A model generated the notes under the pieces. It was not told the DNA's origin and did not search any database. It saw only the letters and a program-made list of their open reading frames with translations. A program made the position numbers and the translations under genes. DNA of 64,000 nucleotides, from NCBI RefSeq assembly GCF_041381155.1, contig NC_091138.1:37193604-37257603 (forward strand), written 5' to 3'. Shown piece by piece: positions 48,101 to 61,700 of the stretch. Position 1 is the stretch's first letter, and the number at the start of each line of letters is the position of its first letter. This DNA comes from Argopecten irradians. Taxonomy: Eukaryota; Mollusca; Bivalvia; Pectinida; Pectinidae.

Positions 48101-49711
48101 TCTTTCAGCAAATACAAAGACGTTGACGATTATCAGTGGCATGGTAAGGATACGCGATTTGTTGAAAAGCTAATTTGGAGAAACCATGTGACGGTTTCGC
48201 ACACTTTTCTACGTTATGGCGAAGTACGTTTATGAACTGTTAGCCATTGATTAAATCATACGATCTAAATATACATTCAATGCATAATAAATTCACGTGC
48301 AAGTTTACAAGTCATAAAGTGTGTGTGATATACGAGTAGACGTTAAGGTTTTAAGTATTTCCAAGTTAAATTTATACAATTATCGACCTATTTTCAGGTG
48401 GATACGGTGAGTGATATATCCCGAGGCCGGAGGCCGAGGGTTATATCATTTTCGAGGGTTGATAACTCACCGTATCCACCTGAAAATAGGTCGATAACTG
48501 TTTTATTTTATGACACTTACATGATATTAACCCGGCTCTTCAAAAAGACTTAACTACAAAAAACAGGATTATATTTGCAAACTTTCTGTTTACAAAAGCA
48601 ATTACATGTAGTATATGGTAAATATCCAAATGCTTCTTGCTAACGGTATAGACTGGAAGAACCGGAATATTGTACCAACTGCAGCCCGTCTGGCATTCTT
48701 GAACGTTTCCCATAAATTGAAATTTGCAGTTGTCACCGTTAATCGCAGTAAACTTGCTGCCTTTCCGCCATATATATCACCGACTATAATAATGACGTCA
48801 CAATAGATTATCCCGACGTCATTGAATAAGGGAAACTCCCGTTACGCTATATTTGGGTACGACTTGACGTCAAAAGTGATTATGATGTTACATTTCAAGG
48901 GAGTTTTCCTCGATCTATTTTTGACACAGGTTACTGGACTCGCGAGAGGTATCTAGACTGAGTCCAGTAACCTCGCGTGCTTTTTGCCGCCGATTTCAGG
49001 GTTGATATCGCAGTTGATGAACACTTCTGAGAAACGTATTGGCCAATCAAAATACAGCAAAAGCACCAGTCATATAATAAAATCAATTAAATAGTTACTT
49101 AAGTCGATTTAATTTTATGTTTGTGTGACGGGTGTTGTCACAGAATCTAAGAACGCTTACTCTTCTCGAACTTCTATTTAATGCCCATGCTTCTGAACCT
49201 TTATCTTGTCATTTATCTGTATAATGTTTTTAAAATCATGGTCATGTTTGACAAATCTAAAGCCTATTGCAATCGAGTATTTTCTGCGTTGTTCTTTTTC
49301 AGCAAAACGCAGTTTGAACATTCCAAAACAACCTATGACCCACAGATTAGCAAAGAGGTCAATATTCTGGTTTCACAATTGGATATTGTGTTTCTATTTT
49401 TGCAGTAAGTGATATTGTTTACTAACTTTGTTAACAAGTTTTATCTTAGTCGCAGATGACGAAAGTCGAATTATTTGATTGGTCAATAAAGAATGTTGTC
49501 GGAGTCTGGCGATCGGTCAATTGTTTATTCATTGTTCTAATTCTTTATTATTTTGGATTGCAAAACAGCCCTATGGCCACTAGATTGTCTCCTCGACACA
49601 TATGACAATACAATATATACATGACAATGCATTACAATGACACACATACTCTCACTCACACAAACATTCCATGACAAAAGAGAGAGGGGGAGAGGCAGAG
49701 AGAAAGCGAGG

Positions 49712-49776
<65 letters not shown>

Positions 49777-52700
49777 GGAGAGAGAGAGACGGAAAAGAGA
49801 GAGACGGAGAGAGAGGGAGAGAGAGAGAGAGGAGGAGGAGGAAGAGAGAGAGAGAGACGGAGAGGGAGAGACGGAAAAGAGAGAGACGGAGAGAGAGAGA
49901 GCAATACAGAGGGGAGGGGGGATTGGGGTGTACAGTAATAATTATCAAGAATCGTTTGGAGTCGATCATATATTCGACAACGCAATCAAAGATAATTTTG
50001 TTTGATGAATCGGTATTATCATCAGACCCATGTAATACAATTTTGACAAAGACATCAGGTATGAGATAAATGATAAGGTCAGGATTGACATTTGTAGGCA
50101 ACTCTATACAAGTATTTTGAATTAGTTTTGTACATGGGGCGTTTGACATACCAAAACGAAATGTTCGTCATCTTAAGGTGAATTTACAGATTGGTGATAG
50201 ATGGTTTTATGGAAGGAACTGGAAGTAGTGTAGTTTAATTTCAAAATTGTAGTTTGGAGTGCGATGTGAGAGTAGTGGACAATGAGATTTCAAGTTTGGA
50301 GGGGCGATTTTAAGTTTAATAAGTTTATTCATTGCAGCATTATGCGAGTTTCTTTACATATGTATTTTACTGGATTTGGAAATCAATAAACATTTTGCGA
50401 CAATATAACATATATAAATAAAGTTCATCGACTAGTAAGTAGTTTGATTATTTTGATAACTGAAATCAACAAAGCAATATATTATTTATTCAACACGATA
50501 TCTAGGCCACCGACCACCAACGAACCGTCCTCCTGTCATCTTATGGAATATGCCAAATACCACCGTTTACTTTGCGGATTTCGGAAAAACAACCAAGACT
50601 GTTACCTGGTTATCACCGACGGCATTCGACTTAGCGGATGGCTTTGTCAAGTAAAATCAGACGAGGATATATATCATTTTAAAAACTTGTTTGGTCGTTT
50701 GTATAATTCTCTATGTGACCATGAAATAATGCAATGTGCAATTGATTAATTCAATGTATCACATATTATTCGAAGAAATGTATCATTCCATTAAACATAT
50801 TTGTAATTAGTTCTATGCCTTAAATTTAATTCCATTGTTTACAAAGTAGGAATGAAATGAGCTGTTTGGAAACTGACAACATTCTGAGTGTTTAAAGGAA
50901 AACGCTAAACAAACCCATAGGTCTGAAACATTTATATCATTCCAGGGTAGACCTGGTCAGTAACCAAGCGTCAGGAAGTTCTTTCAGCAGAGGAAGTCAT
51001 ACTGTCATATATCAGGCAATGAATAGCAGAGGACTTATCGGTTATAAATACTACAGTTTTGAAGTGAAAGGTATCACATGACGCTATGCAAATATGGAAC
51101 GTTTTTGAAATATGTAATACAGAATTTTCAGTTCACAATCTAAACTAACAAAAACTGTCCTGAACAAATATTAAGGTGCAAAATAATAACTGTGACAATA
51201 TCCTTGTCTTTCCTGTTGCTTATTATCTTTATTTAAACATGAAAATAATGTAATATTAAAACACTGAAACAACGTCGTGCAACAAACCTGAAATTACCAT
51301 ATATTTTAAAATGAGAAAAACTATAGCTGAATAGCATATTTTTCATAGATATGTGACTTAGATAATTGAAAATATGTTTGAACCTTTCTTAATATATGAA
51401 TTCAAACATTTCTTATGATGTCTGAACATTTAGTAAACAAACCTTATTTAGGAGGTGTTTCAACTCGATATCTAGGCCACCGATATATTTTGGGTACTCA
51501 AACTTGCTGGAACACAGGGCTGGACTGGGGATGCTTCAAAGCTCTCTATTCATAAATATGTGCACTGCTGACAAGTAAACAAAACATGAAATTAAAACTG
51601 AAGGTATCTATTTGTAAAGAAATATGGATTACACTTACAGAACCTTTACAGTTTTTTCACACATTACACACATAAATACTCCTGTTCTATAACCCATTTC
51701 TATTTTTCTCAAAATCTTTAATTATGTACTAATTATGACTATTCTATTTCTTTATTTTAGTTCATACTTGCAAAACACCTCTTCAACGTCCACGCAATGG
51801 CTTTGTTCAGTGCGAGAACCCTGACAGAATAGCAGGATCGGAATGTTACTACAGTTGTATGGATGGGTTTCAATTGTATGGCAATACACGTAGACAATGT
51901 CAGACTGATGGCTATTTCTCCGGTCAGGATGCCCAGTGTATAGGTAAATCAATTATATCAATGAATTAATGTGCGATAAATTGTCAGTGATCATCAGGAA
52001 AATGAGTTAAATCATAACTATTCGGTGAAAAAAGTCGTTATTAGATGAACGAATTTTCAACAGACATCTTATCCTGTAGCCAGTTGAGGCAAAGAATATT
52101 AGCAATCCATTTGTAGAACATGACTATTGTAATTAACATAATGGCTTTGTAAGGACGGGTAGCAGTATTGCGATATGGCACGACTAGGAAACATACAGTT
52201 ATTGTTCTTTATTGTCAACATCGTATATGAAGAGTAGAGAAAGGTAAACAACTCGTGCTAGCGACATCAACTGTTTTCTTAATTTTTATGTAGAAGTTTC
52301 TTCAATTCAGAAGAACTTCTCCTGAACCATATTTATTTAAATCTCCTAGGTATGAAATGTCCAAGTAATGCGCCAAACATACATCCTAGACACGGAAAAT
52401 ACACATGTACATACTCAACATTTGAGTATAATGATGTTTGTGCCACGCGTTGTGACAAGGGCTACAGTTTACCATCAAGTAGTTTCAAACTGACGAAGTG
52501 CACCAGCAGGGGAACGTGGTCAACGACTTTACCTTCTTGTCAGGGTAGGTATCGTATTTAATCCAATTCTATCATCCGTGGATGCTATTTCTTTTACTTA
52601 ATATGCAAGTATTTGTGAACATTAGTTGTCTTGTAGTTACATTGTATTAGCTTTTATGAAAAGTGTAAAATGTTTTATCACCTAACTATGCTATCTTGAA

Positions 52701-55700
52701 ATAAGGTACGCGGATATGTTATTGAATATATACTTTAATAAAATACTGCTGTGTATACATTATATTATTGATGAATTAAAACTATTGCTTAGCCTAATTG
52801 GCATACTTAATACATTGATGTATGAAAATAAACGAACTAAGGTATTGTTCACATTATCCGGTCCAAATTATATTGGAAAAGTAGTAACAATTACAAAATT
52901 ACAAGTTGAGGTTACAGAATAACAAATTAATTAAAACTAAGACTATTCAGCTTAAGTTTACATAAAATATACTTTTAGAAATACTTTTGAAATATATTTA
53001 GTATTATTTTTTTCAATTTTAAATTTTTTTTTCTGTTAACCTTTCTTTTTGTTCGAGGTTAAGAAGCATGCCGAAAGTCAGTCATTGCATGATTTCTCGT
53101 CGTTCATTCTAGATGCTGAACCTCCAGAAATAGTAGACTGTCCAACCAGTATCCATGTCAATACAGATAGGGGTCAAACTTACGCAAGTGTGAATTGGAC
53201 AATTCCGTCAGGAACAGACAACTCTGGTGGGACAGTAACTATTACACAAACAGTCGGAAAGTCTAGCGGAAGTCACTTCGACGTTGGAATAAACGAAATT
53301 CGATATATAGCTACAGACCCAACAGGGAACAAATCTCCGGAATGTATATTCTTTGTCATCGTTGAGGGTAAGTACTGTAAAATGTATATATTGTTGTATG
53401 TATTATAACTTATTGAGAATATTATATTTTAATTGCAGATGATGATTTACCAAGGTTTCAAGCCAGTAATTTTGGTTGTAACTTATCATAAAAATATGTT
53501 GTTCTTCCTTAGCATCAAGTAGTCATAAAAGGAAGAAACGGTAGATGTTTTACTCGAATCGCTAGGCTTAAATCACTTTCGTACAATTTTGTCATATAAA
53601 AGACAGTGAGCAGCATTGTTTGATTGTTTATGTCCAAACAATGTAGCACATATAAATGTTGATTCACGTTTATGTTGGATTTGGTAGTGTTATCAAAAGG
53701 AAACGCAGATATGCTAAACCAATCTTATCATAAAAAGAATAGAGTTAATCAGTCACAATTTTCTACTTGATTGCAACGCTAAGAGGTAGACATGTATTTT
53801 ACATTCACATTCGGTCGTCTCTCATTTATGTATTTTGAGCATTGGTATCTATGATGAATTCTAAATAGAAACACCATGCCTATGTTGCATTCAAAATTGT
53901 ATGTGTGGTAATTGTGTTATTTGTGCTATTTCATTCGTTATACTACAGTGTTGCAGTGCGGACCTCCTGTTATACATAATCCTTACGTGGTCATTACTTG
54001 TCCTAACGGATACACCTTCGGGTCGAGCTGTACAGTGTCATGTAGAGGGAGCTACCCTCTGATAGGGAATGATAAGATGTACTGTGACAGGAATTCAACC
54101 AACCCAAAGTTAACATACTGGAACTGGGGAAGTGGTCCAACACCCTACTGTAAACGTTAGTTACGTGTAACTCTTATTTTAAATAATTTATTTTTGTATT
54201 CCATTCGATGATTTTTGCTGTGTGTGTTTTGACGTTTTCGTTTTTAAATCATTATATTTTTATAAATTAGAATTCTATGGTATGTTCACTGTATGTTTAC
54301 AGAATTTTGACCATGGTATTTTTGTACTCTATTCTGTCTTTTTTTTTTTGTGGAAAAAATGCATCGTTTTTATAATAGACGAAATATATGTATGTTTCAC
54401 ATTATTAAAAACGATAACAATATTAGTTTGATACTTCAATTCATAGTCCACACTACCATATTAATATATTCAATAAATAATTGCATGTAACTTATGGTGA
54501 CAGCCAATTCTTTCTACTTAATAATCCTTTTTTTTCTTTCTGCTTAAACATTTGTGTATTCTTATGCCACCATTCTGTAGCGAAAAACTGCGTGCGTTAC
54601 GTGTATACGTATTCCAAGCCCGCAGCCCTCGGTAGACACTTCTAGGGTAGCGTCAGGCACCCGTCACAATACCCGAGTTTTAATAAAAGTAGAGTGGGTC
54701 GTCGAGTAAAACACAATTCAACGCCGTAATAAAGTTCCATGTGTATTCAGTAACAACAACATTTACAGGATACAGTTACAGTTCACAGGATAACCACTCC
54801 GCTCTCTCTAGCATAGAAACGTGCACTTATCCAAACCAGCTAACACTTGAACTCCGTCATTCAAACCAGCAAACACCTGAACTCCGTCATTTAAACCAGC
54901 AAACACCTGAACTCCTTCATTTAAACCAGCAAAGACCTGAACTCCGCCATTCAAACCAGCAAACACCTGAACTCCGTCATTCAAACCAGCAAACACCTGA
55001 ACTCCGTCATTTAAACCAGCAAACACCTGAACTCCTTCATTCAAACAAGCAAACACCTGAACTCCGCCATTCAAACCAGCAAACACCTGAACTCCGTCAT
55101 TCAAACCAGCAAACACCTGAACTCCGTCGTTCAAACCAGCAAACACCTGAACTCCGTCATTTAAACCAGCAAACACCTGAAATACGTCAGTCCAACCAGC
55201 AACACCTGAACTCCGTCATTCAAACCAGCAAACACATGAACTCCGTCATTCCAACCAGCAAACACCTGAACTCCGTCGTCTAAACCAGCAAATATCTGAA
55301 CTCCGTCATTCAAACCAGCAAACACATGGACTCCCCGAGCTTCCGTTCCGTGTCCCTTTTATACCAAGCATGCCGGAGCCCTGCAGGAGCGCTGCAGGAG
55401 CGCCGCAGGCGCCCTGCAAGAGTGCAGAAGCGCTGCAGGAGCACCCCGCATCTTTGCAGGAGCGGTGGGCTCTGGTTACCAAAATTGACAATAACACTAG
55501 AACATAACACTTAGAATGACGATGAGCCACAAGTAAATGTTGACCGTGTGTAATATAGATGTGAACACTGGCAGATCTCCCAGACTGATGTAGCCATTTG
55601 TTATAAATAATGGGGATGGGAGGCGATTAATACCTCTCAAATAGGGGGGCAATAAAATTGAGGGAGCCCCGCCACGACCGTAGATAATTCATTACTTCAC

Positions 55701-58700
55701 GGATTAAGGGCCCAACGTGTCCCCCATCTAATTACCAGCTGTCAACAGATAGATGTGCTATAGAAAAATACTAAATAAGGATGTATAGTCAAGTACTACA
55801 GAATATAGAAAAAATACCATAAAGAATATAGAAAAATAGTACAATTCTTTATAAATCGTCATCTTGGCAGTTTTGGCCATCTTGGTTAAGTAATTACGCA
55901 ATGTTGAAATTAATGAAATATAAGTAAATAGTGTCATTTACATTTGTATTTTTAAATTATTCAGAAAACAAATGTCCCTTGCTGACAGCCCCTGCCCACG
56001 GAGCCCTGACCTGCGATCAATGGATGTATGGATTTCAGTGTATGTTACACTGTAATGACCATTATGATATTCCGGCTGGTGCTGGAGGAGTGAGCGTCGC
56101 TAGATTCATCGGACAGTTCTCCTGTTCTACCAATTCTGGGAAATGGAGCCCTGTGGATGTAGTACCAGATTGTTCAGGTATTTTTCATTATATACCTGAA
56201 TCTATACAATCTGTCTCTGTGAAAATTTCTAAGTACTATAAACAAAATGTTCATCATTGATCTTGATTTTTAAAAATTCCATTTCCTGAATTAAATATCT
56301 GTATCCACTGTAATTTAAAACAGCATTTACTTTTCAAAATATTATTTCATATTGTCAAGTCTCGAACATATATTTCTCTCATACCTACGACTGTAATACT
56401 GGCTTATCTCGGATAATACACTAATGTCGTCCAGACTTTATTGCATGGCTACTCATGCTATAAAGCCTCGCGACGTCACAGCTACTATTTTCTCGGTAAA
56501 ATTTTAACATTTTTTTCAGAAAGTAGGCTGGGTTTACTTTAAAAGATATAAACAATGGGATTTGCTTTGAAAATTTAATGCAATTTTCATGTATGGAGAT
56601 ATGAGTTGCAGTCACGTTTTTTCGAATGTATTTCAAAATGGCGGAAAATCATAGTAGTAAAATTGTCAAAAAAACGTCGAGGAATGAGAGAGAAAAAACA
56701 CTTTTTAATATGTGAATATGAAGGATAGTGGTATTCTTCATATCCACATAAAGAGTCTTATAATATGTATTTATACTGCTACTGCACAGTACATATATGT
56801 TGCTACTAAACCATATGTATGATAATTTCAAATATAAACAATGACAATTATGCTCTGGCGTACTGACACATTCATCAGAGTTCAAGAGGTCACGAAAAGA
56901 TTGGGTTTACGTCAATATGATAATTCACTGAAGAATATAAGAAAATATATTCTAATTAAAATATTTGAAATGGATAGAAGTGTTGTGTTCTTCTATTGTT
57001 ATATTTAGTCTGTTGTCCATGGCAACATTTCGAAAGCGACTGACATCCAATATTTCCCGCCAATCTGTTCAATCTATGCACACGTATTCGTTTCATTTTA
57101 ATGGTTTATTTTTATCTAGTATTTTCTTTTCATAACGAACATGACTAGTTAAACGTAAATATAACGCGCACACGTGGATATGCTACAAGACCCAATGTAT
57201 GTTACACTCCAATGCATGTCAAAAATATAGCAACCAATGTTTAAATATATATTTCATTTCAGTGCGGCGAAGTCCAAAGAATTTTGTGTTACCAGGTGAA
57301 GTCTACTATTATTCTGGATCGTGCAGTGATAAAGCAACACAGAACACAATCAAGGCACATTTCATTCAGGAGATGCAATTGTTACAATCTTATCCTGGAC
57401 GAGAGGGAATATGTCCGAACTCAAACGACTGTAATGTCCAAAACGTGGAAGTCACGTGTGGCACAACTCGTCGAAGGAGAAGAGCTATGTATACTGGACG
57501 ATATCGCCGAGCCAAACAAACATACATCTTGCTGACATTTGATATACAACTGCAGTGGAGAAATATTGAGAATTCTAGCTCGGTCAACTACCAACATTTT
57601 GATACTCTTGCGAAAAAACTAGGCTCAATGATTGAAGCCAAAGCCAGCTCCGGGACATTTAATGTCGCTAACTCTTCAGTTGAAACTTCGTCCCTTCACT
57701 TTGGGCAACTATATATAGAATGTGAACAAGGCAGATATCCACGACCGTCTACAGGAACCTGTGGTAATTTAGCTTACTATCGGTCAATTGATTTTATTAC
57801 CAACATTACGTTGAACGTTCGATCAACAGATGATAACAGGGACTTTGAAAGTGATATTGTTTTGCTTGACATGGTAAAGAACATACAATATGTTAACATA
57901 TACTGGCGGACAGAGATATTAGATCGTTCTCAGACTTGTTAAATTACCGATGCTTATTATGCATTTCAATTTCATACTCATTTCATACAATTCAAACTGG
58001 CACTTATAAAACTATTCTCTTCTAAGAATGCTTTATTATCATAAGAGTATTACACATTCAATGCCATGCTTTCCACAGCATCTTGTCCGCTGGGATCCAT
58101 CTACGATGCTACTGCAAGACAGTGTACCCTTTGTCCAAAAGGAATGTACCGTGATGATGATACTGATGTTACCTGTTCACCGTGTCCTCCAGGGACAACT
58201 ACACATACCAACGGAACAATCAACTCGACCGACTGTAGCCGTAAGTAGCAGATATCTAATACATCTCTCATTGTCATTTACTATTAATCCGATACCTTAC
58301 TTTTAATCATTGTTATTTTTCTTCTTATCAACAAAAATGGTAACATATTTAATACAAATAAACCTGGCTTGATGTTAAGTATACAAAATGTTTTAAAACT
58401 ACATAAATTCCTCATGGATTTAGTTAGAATAATTAATGTAAATCTGCAGATCTTCTAGATCTCCTAAATTAACACTTTAGGGTTTAAAGGCAAGACAGCA
58501 AAAGAACTATATAACCATGAAATTCAATGATACGCAAAATGTTGACAGCGATATGCAAGAAGGGATTTTATTCTTTGGATGGTATCGGACCTTGTGCCCC
58601 GTGTTCACGCCTGGAATATGGTCCAAGCACAATGGCAACAGCATGTGAAAAATGTGAAAGAGGCCTGATGACAAACTCCTCAGCAAGCACACAAGCTTCA

Positions 58701-61700
58701 GACTGCTTAGGTTGGTTTATTGATCAGATATGAATATGAGTATTATTGAAATACAGGATAACCATGAGGTAATTTAATATTGATTATATTGAATTTTGGA
58801 AAAAAAAAACATTCCAAATACTATTTATAAAGCCATATCATATTTCTGATAAGTATGAACATCTGACGACTTTATTTTAGATAAGAAGAAAGATCAATAT
58901 AGTTTTATTGGAGGCTGTCAAGTTTATAGAGATATAAATCATCAACCACAGTAAACAAATTTTGGCTGATTACCATGAGGCTTGCCTAGTGCTGACCAGC
59001 CAAAGTAATTTCCGGTGGTTGTCATATCCATTTCGACTTGACATACCTTTGTGTATTCTTCCATTCCTGAAAGTATGATGATGTTTTACTAGTTTAGGAG
59101 GATTTTCATCATTGCTTTACCACTGTATTATCATTATGCGTCAAATGCTATTGTGCTATTGACCATGTGTGCCTTGCTTATGGGGTGTGTATTTGTGATG
59201 TCACACAATTGATAAAATGTATGAGCTGTCCCTAACTTCACGTATATAACTAATGGAATCTAAATATGGATGTGTCAAGTAGAAAGGATATTTCGATCCT
59301 CATGTAAGAGTCTAATTGTTAACACGAGGCTTGCCTGGTGCTGACCATCCACAATATTAATGAGGATTGATACATTGCTGTGTACTTGTATCATGTATGA
59401 TTTTATTTCTTTTAAACTTTAAAGACAATAGATGATATCCAGTTGTTAGGGGGTCTTTTTCGCGCCACATCACAAGAATGTCGTCATGCATGTACGCTTC
59501 AGTAACGTTGCATGTATAACATGTATTACTATCTTTTCCCAAACAACGACAAAAAAACCTAATGTCAGGGAGAAAGAGGCATTTTTTTCTCTAGCAACCT
59601 TATCCTGGAGGATATGGGAGACGTAATATAAGATGCTATGATTATTCACCTATTTCTTTTATTTTAACAACTCACAGCCTTTGATGTTGCTCTTCCGGGA
59701 GGTACTTTGCTGACAACAGTGGGCAGTGTTAAAAACGACATCATAAGCTTCACTTTGGCGTCATGGGTTAAACTTCCAAGGTTTGGTGATGTTAATCTAC
59801 ATGTATCCATCGGTACAGCAGCGCAAAAAATAATGATGGATTTTGGACAACAGATCAATATCTCTTTACACAGGTATAGAAAATAATTTTGATAATGAGT
59901 TAGTCAAAAAATGCGTTCAGATTTCTAAATCTTGATATAATTTGTAATTGATTAGACTTTTTATCTATATGATGATTATTTGTTTTTTCAAGGATTGAGT
60001 ACTGGGATTTCGGTCTTGTACTTAACTCTAATGTTTATAACTTAACTACAGTTCATCAAAGTCGACTGGTGTTATGATAGGTGTTATGATAAAAAGAGGA
60101 GTCTGGCAACATGTAGCGGTAGTGTGGGATTCAGCGGCTACTGTATTGACGGTGTACGTCCAGGGCACTGAGCAATCCTCGACACAACTAACGACTGTAG
60201 CTGTCGGAACAATAACGGCACCATCAGGGGCAGATGTAGCCCTGTCATTTGACGGTCCAACATCCACTGGTGGGTCCATTTATTTCTTATCTAGTAATAC
60301 CTAGTAACCTAGAATATGATGCAATTTTTAAACGGAATCCTTCTGAAGGTTGTACAGCGTGGAATTATCTGTTGTTCTATGGGGATCGTCTTGTAAATAT
60401 GGATAATTCTGTAACATTTGTGTGTCATTTTATTATATAAAAATCGACAAAATCAAAATATTTGTCTCTTTTTTGCATATCATTGCTATGTAACCAGCTG
60501 AAAAAATCACTTATTTTGCAATTATATATATTTATATGTGACTGTTGTATGGAAATGTGCAATGACTTATGATTATTTATACTAATATAGTTTTTTCTTC
60601 TAAAAAACTTCACGTCAGTGTTTTTCAGTGTTTTTTGTCTCCAATTGCAGTTGGACACGTCTCCGGATTTCTACTGAAAGCGTCCGTTTTATCGAATACT
60701 GATATCAAGGCATTAGCAACATCCTGCTTCAACACAGAAATAGGGGAGTTTGACATGAGTAATTTCCTAGAAACAGAAATTGATGTACTGGATCTCATAT
60801 CGCCAAGTACATGTGATGGTATGTGTACATTGCATAATTGGTTGGTCAGTAAGCATTAGCTATAACAGTGGCATGCCAACTACAGTACATAACCATAATT
60901 ATTTCACTATAACGTTATATGTGTGCCATATCTGTGCGAAAGTTTTGACATGTTCTTTTTCTTCGATAATGTGTTGAAAATCATAAGGTTTGGTGAATTA
61001 TGTTGTGAAAATCATTCAAAAGCACAGACAAAAATTACTTAACAATACTGCCAAAATTGTGAGCTCGTATTTGTCTAATGTTTTGAAGAAAACAACAAGA
61101 TTATATCTCTGTCATTTTACTTACACAATGAATAAATGTTTTGTCGGTGCAGCATACATTTTTGAGTATTTAAAATCATCAAATATCTCCACGGCATCCA
61201 TACTGCCATGGCAGTGTACTCATATAAATTCGTATTGAAACAGAGCATAATTATTTATCATGTTGTTTTTAATAAAGCCAAAGACGACTGTGATCCCGAC
61301 CCTTGCCATGACCATATATGTATAGATGGAATGAAGACTTTCACCTGTCATTGTACTAACGGTTATACCGGGGATACGTGTGAGGTACCACCCGATTACT
61401 GTAGGAACCACGAGTGTGAAAACGGCGCCACCTGTCACAACATGCACGCAAATTACACGTGCTCGTGTTCCGCTGGCTTCAAGGGACAATTCTGTGAATC
61501 CAAAATAGGTAATCATGATTATGAGGGTGGTTTTCCACTTTTCCGTCAAATTTGTTATCCATGAACATGCTCCATTTGATTTTTTACATTTTGCTGGTTT
61601 TATTAAGTCATGCGCTGTTAGCAAAATTGTAGAATCACTTTCAATATAAGTTGTAAGCTATTTATTGATTATTTTGTATTATCACGTGTTTAAAATAATA

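Noticed and set aside
49637-50149. Long Arg/Glu-rich and Ser/Leu-rich open frames on both strands
   Set aside because: They are translations of the (GA)n microsatellite at 49679-49912.
50444-50749. 101-codon frame as a Cys-rich domain exon
   Set aside because: The phase set by neighbouring exons selects another frame that matches an HYR half.
54741-55283. 180-codon plus and 122-codon minus frames of a repetitive protein
   Set aside because: They come from a 30-bp minisatellite, are open on both strands because the period is a multiple of three, and lie in a gene C intron.
54831-55325. CRISPR-like array
   Set aside because: The units are contiguous with no unique spacers, and the DNA is animal, so this is a minisatellite.
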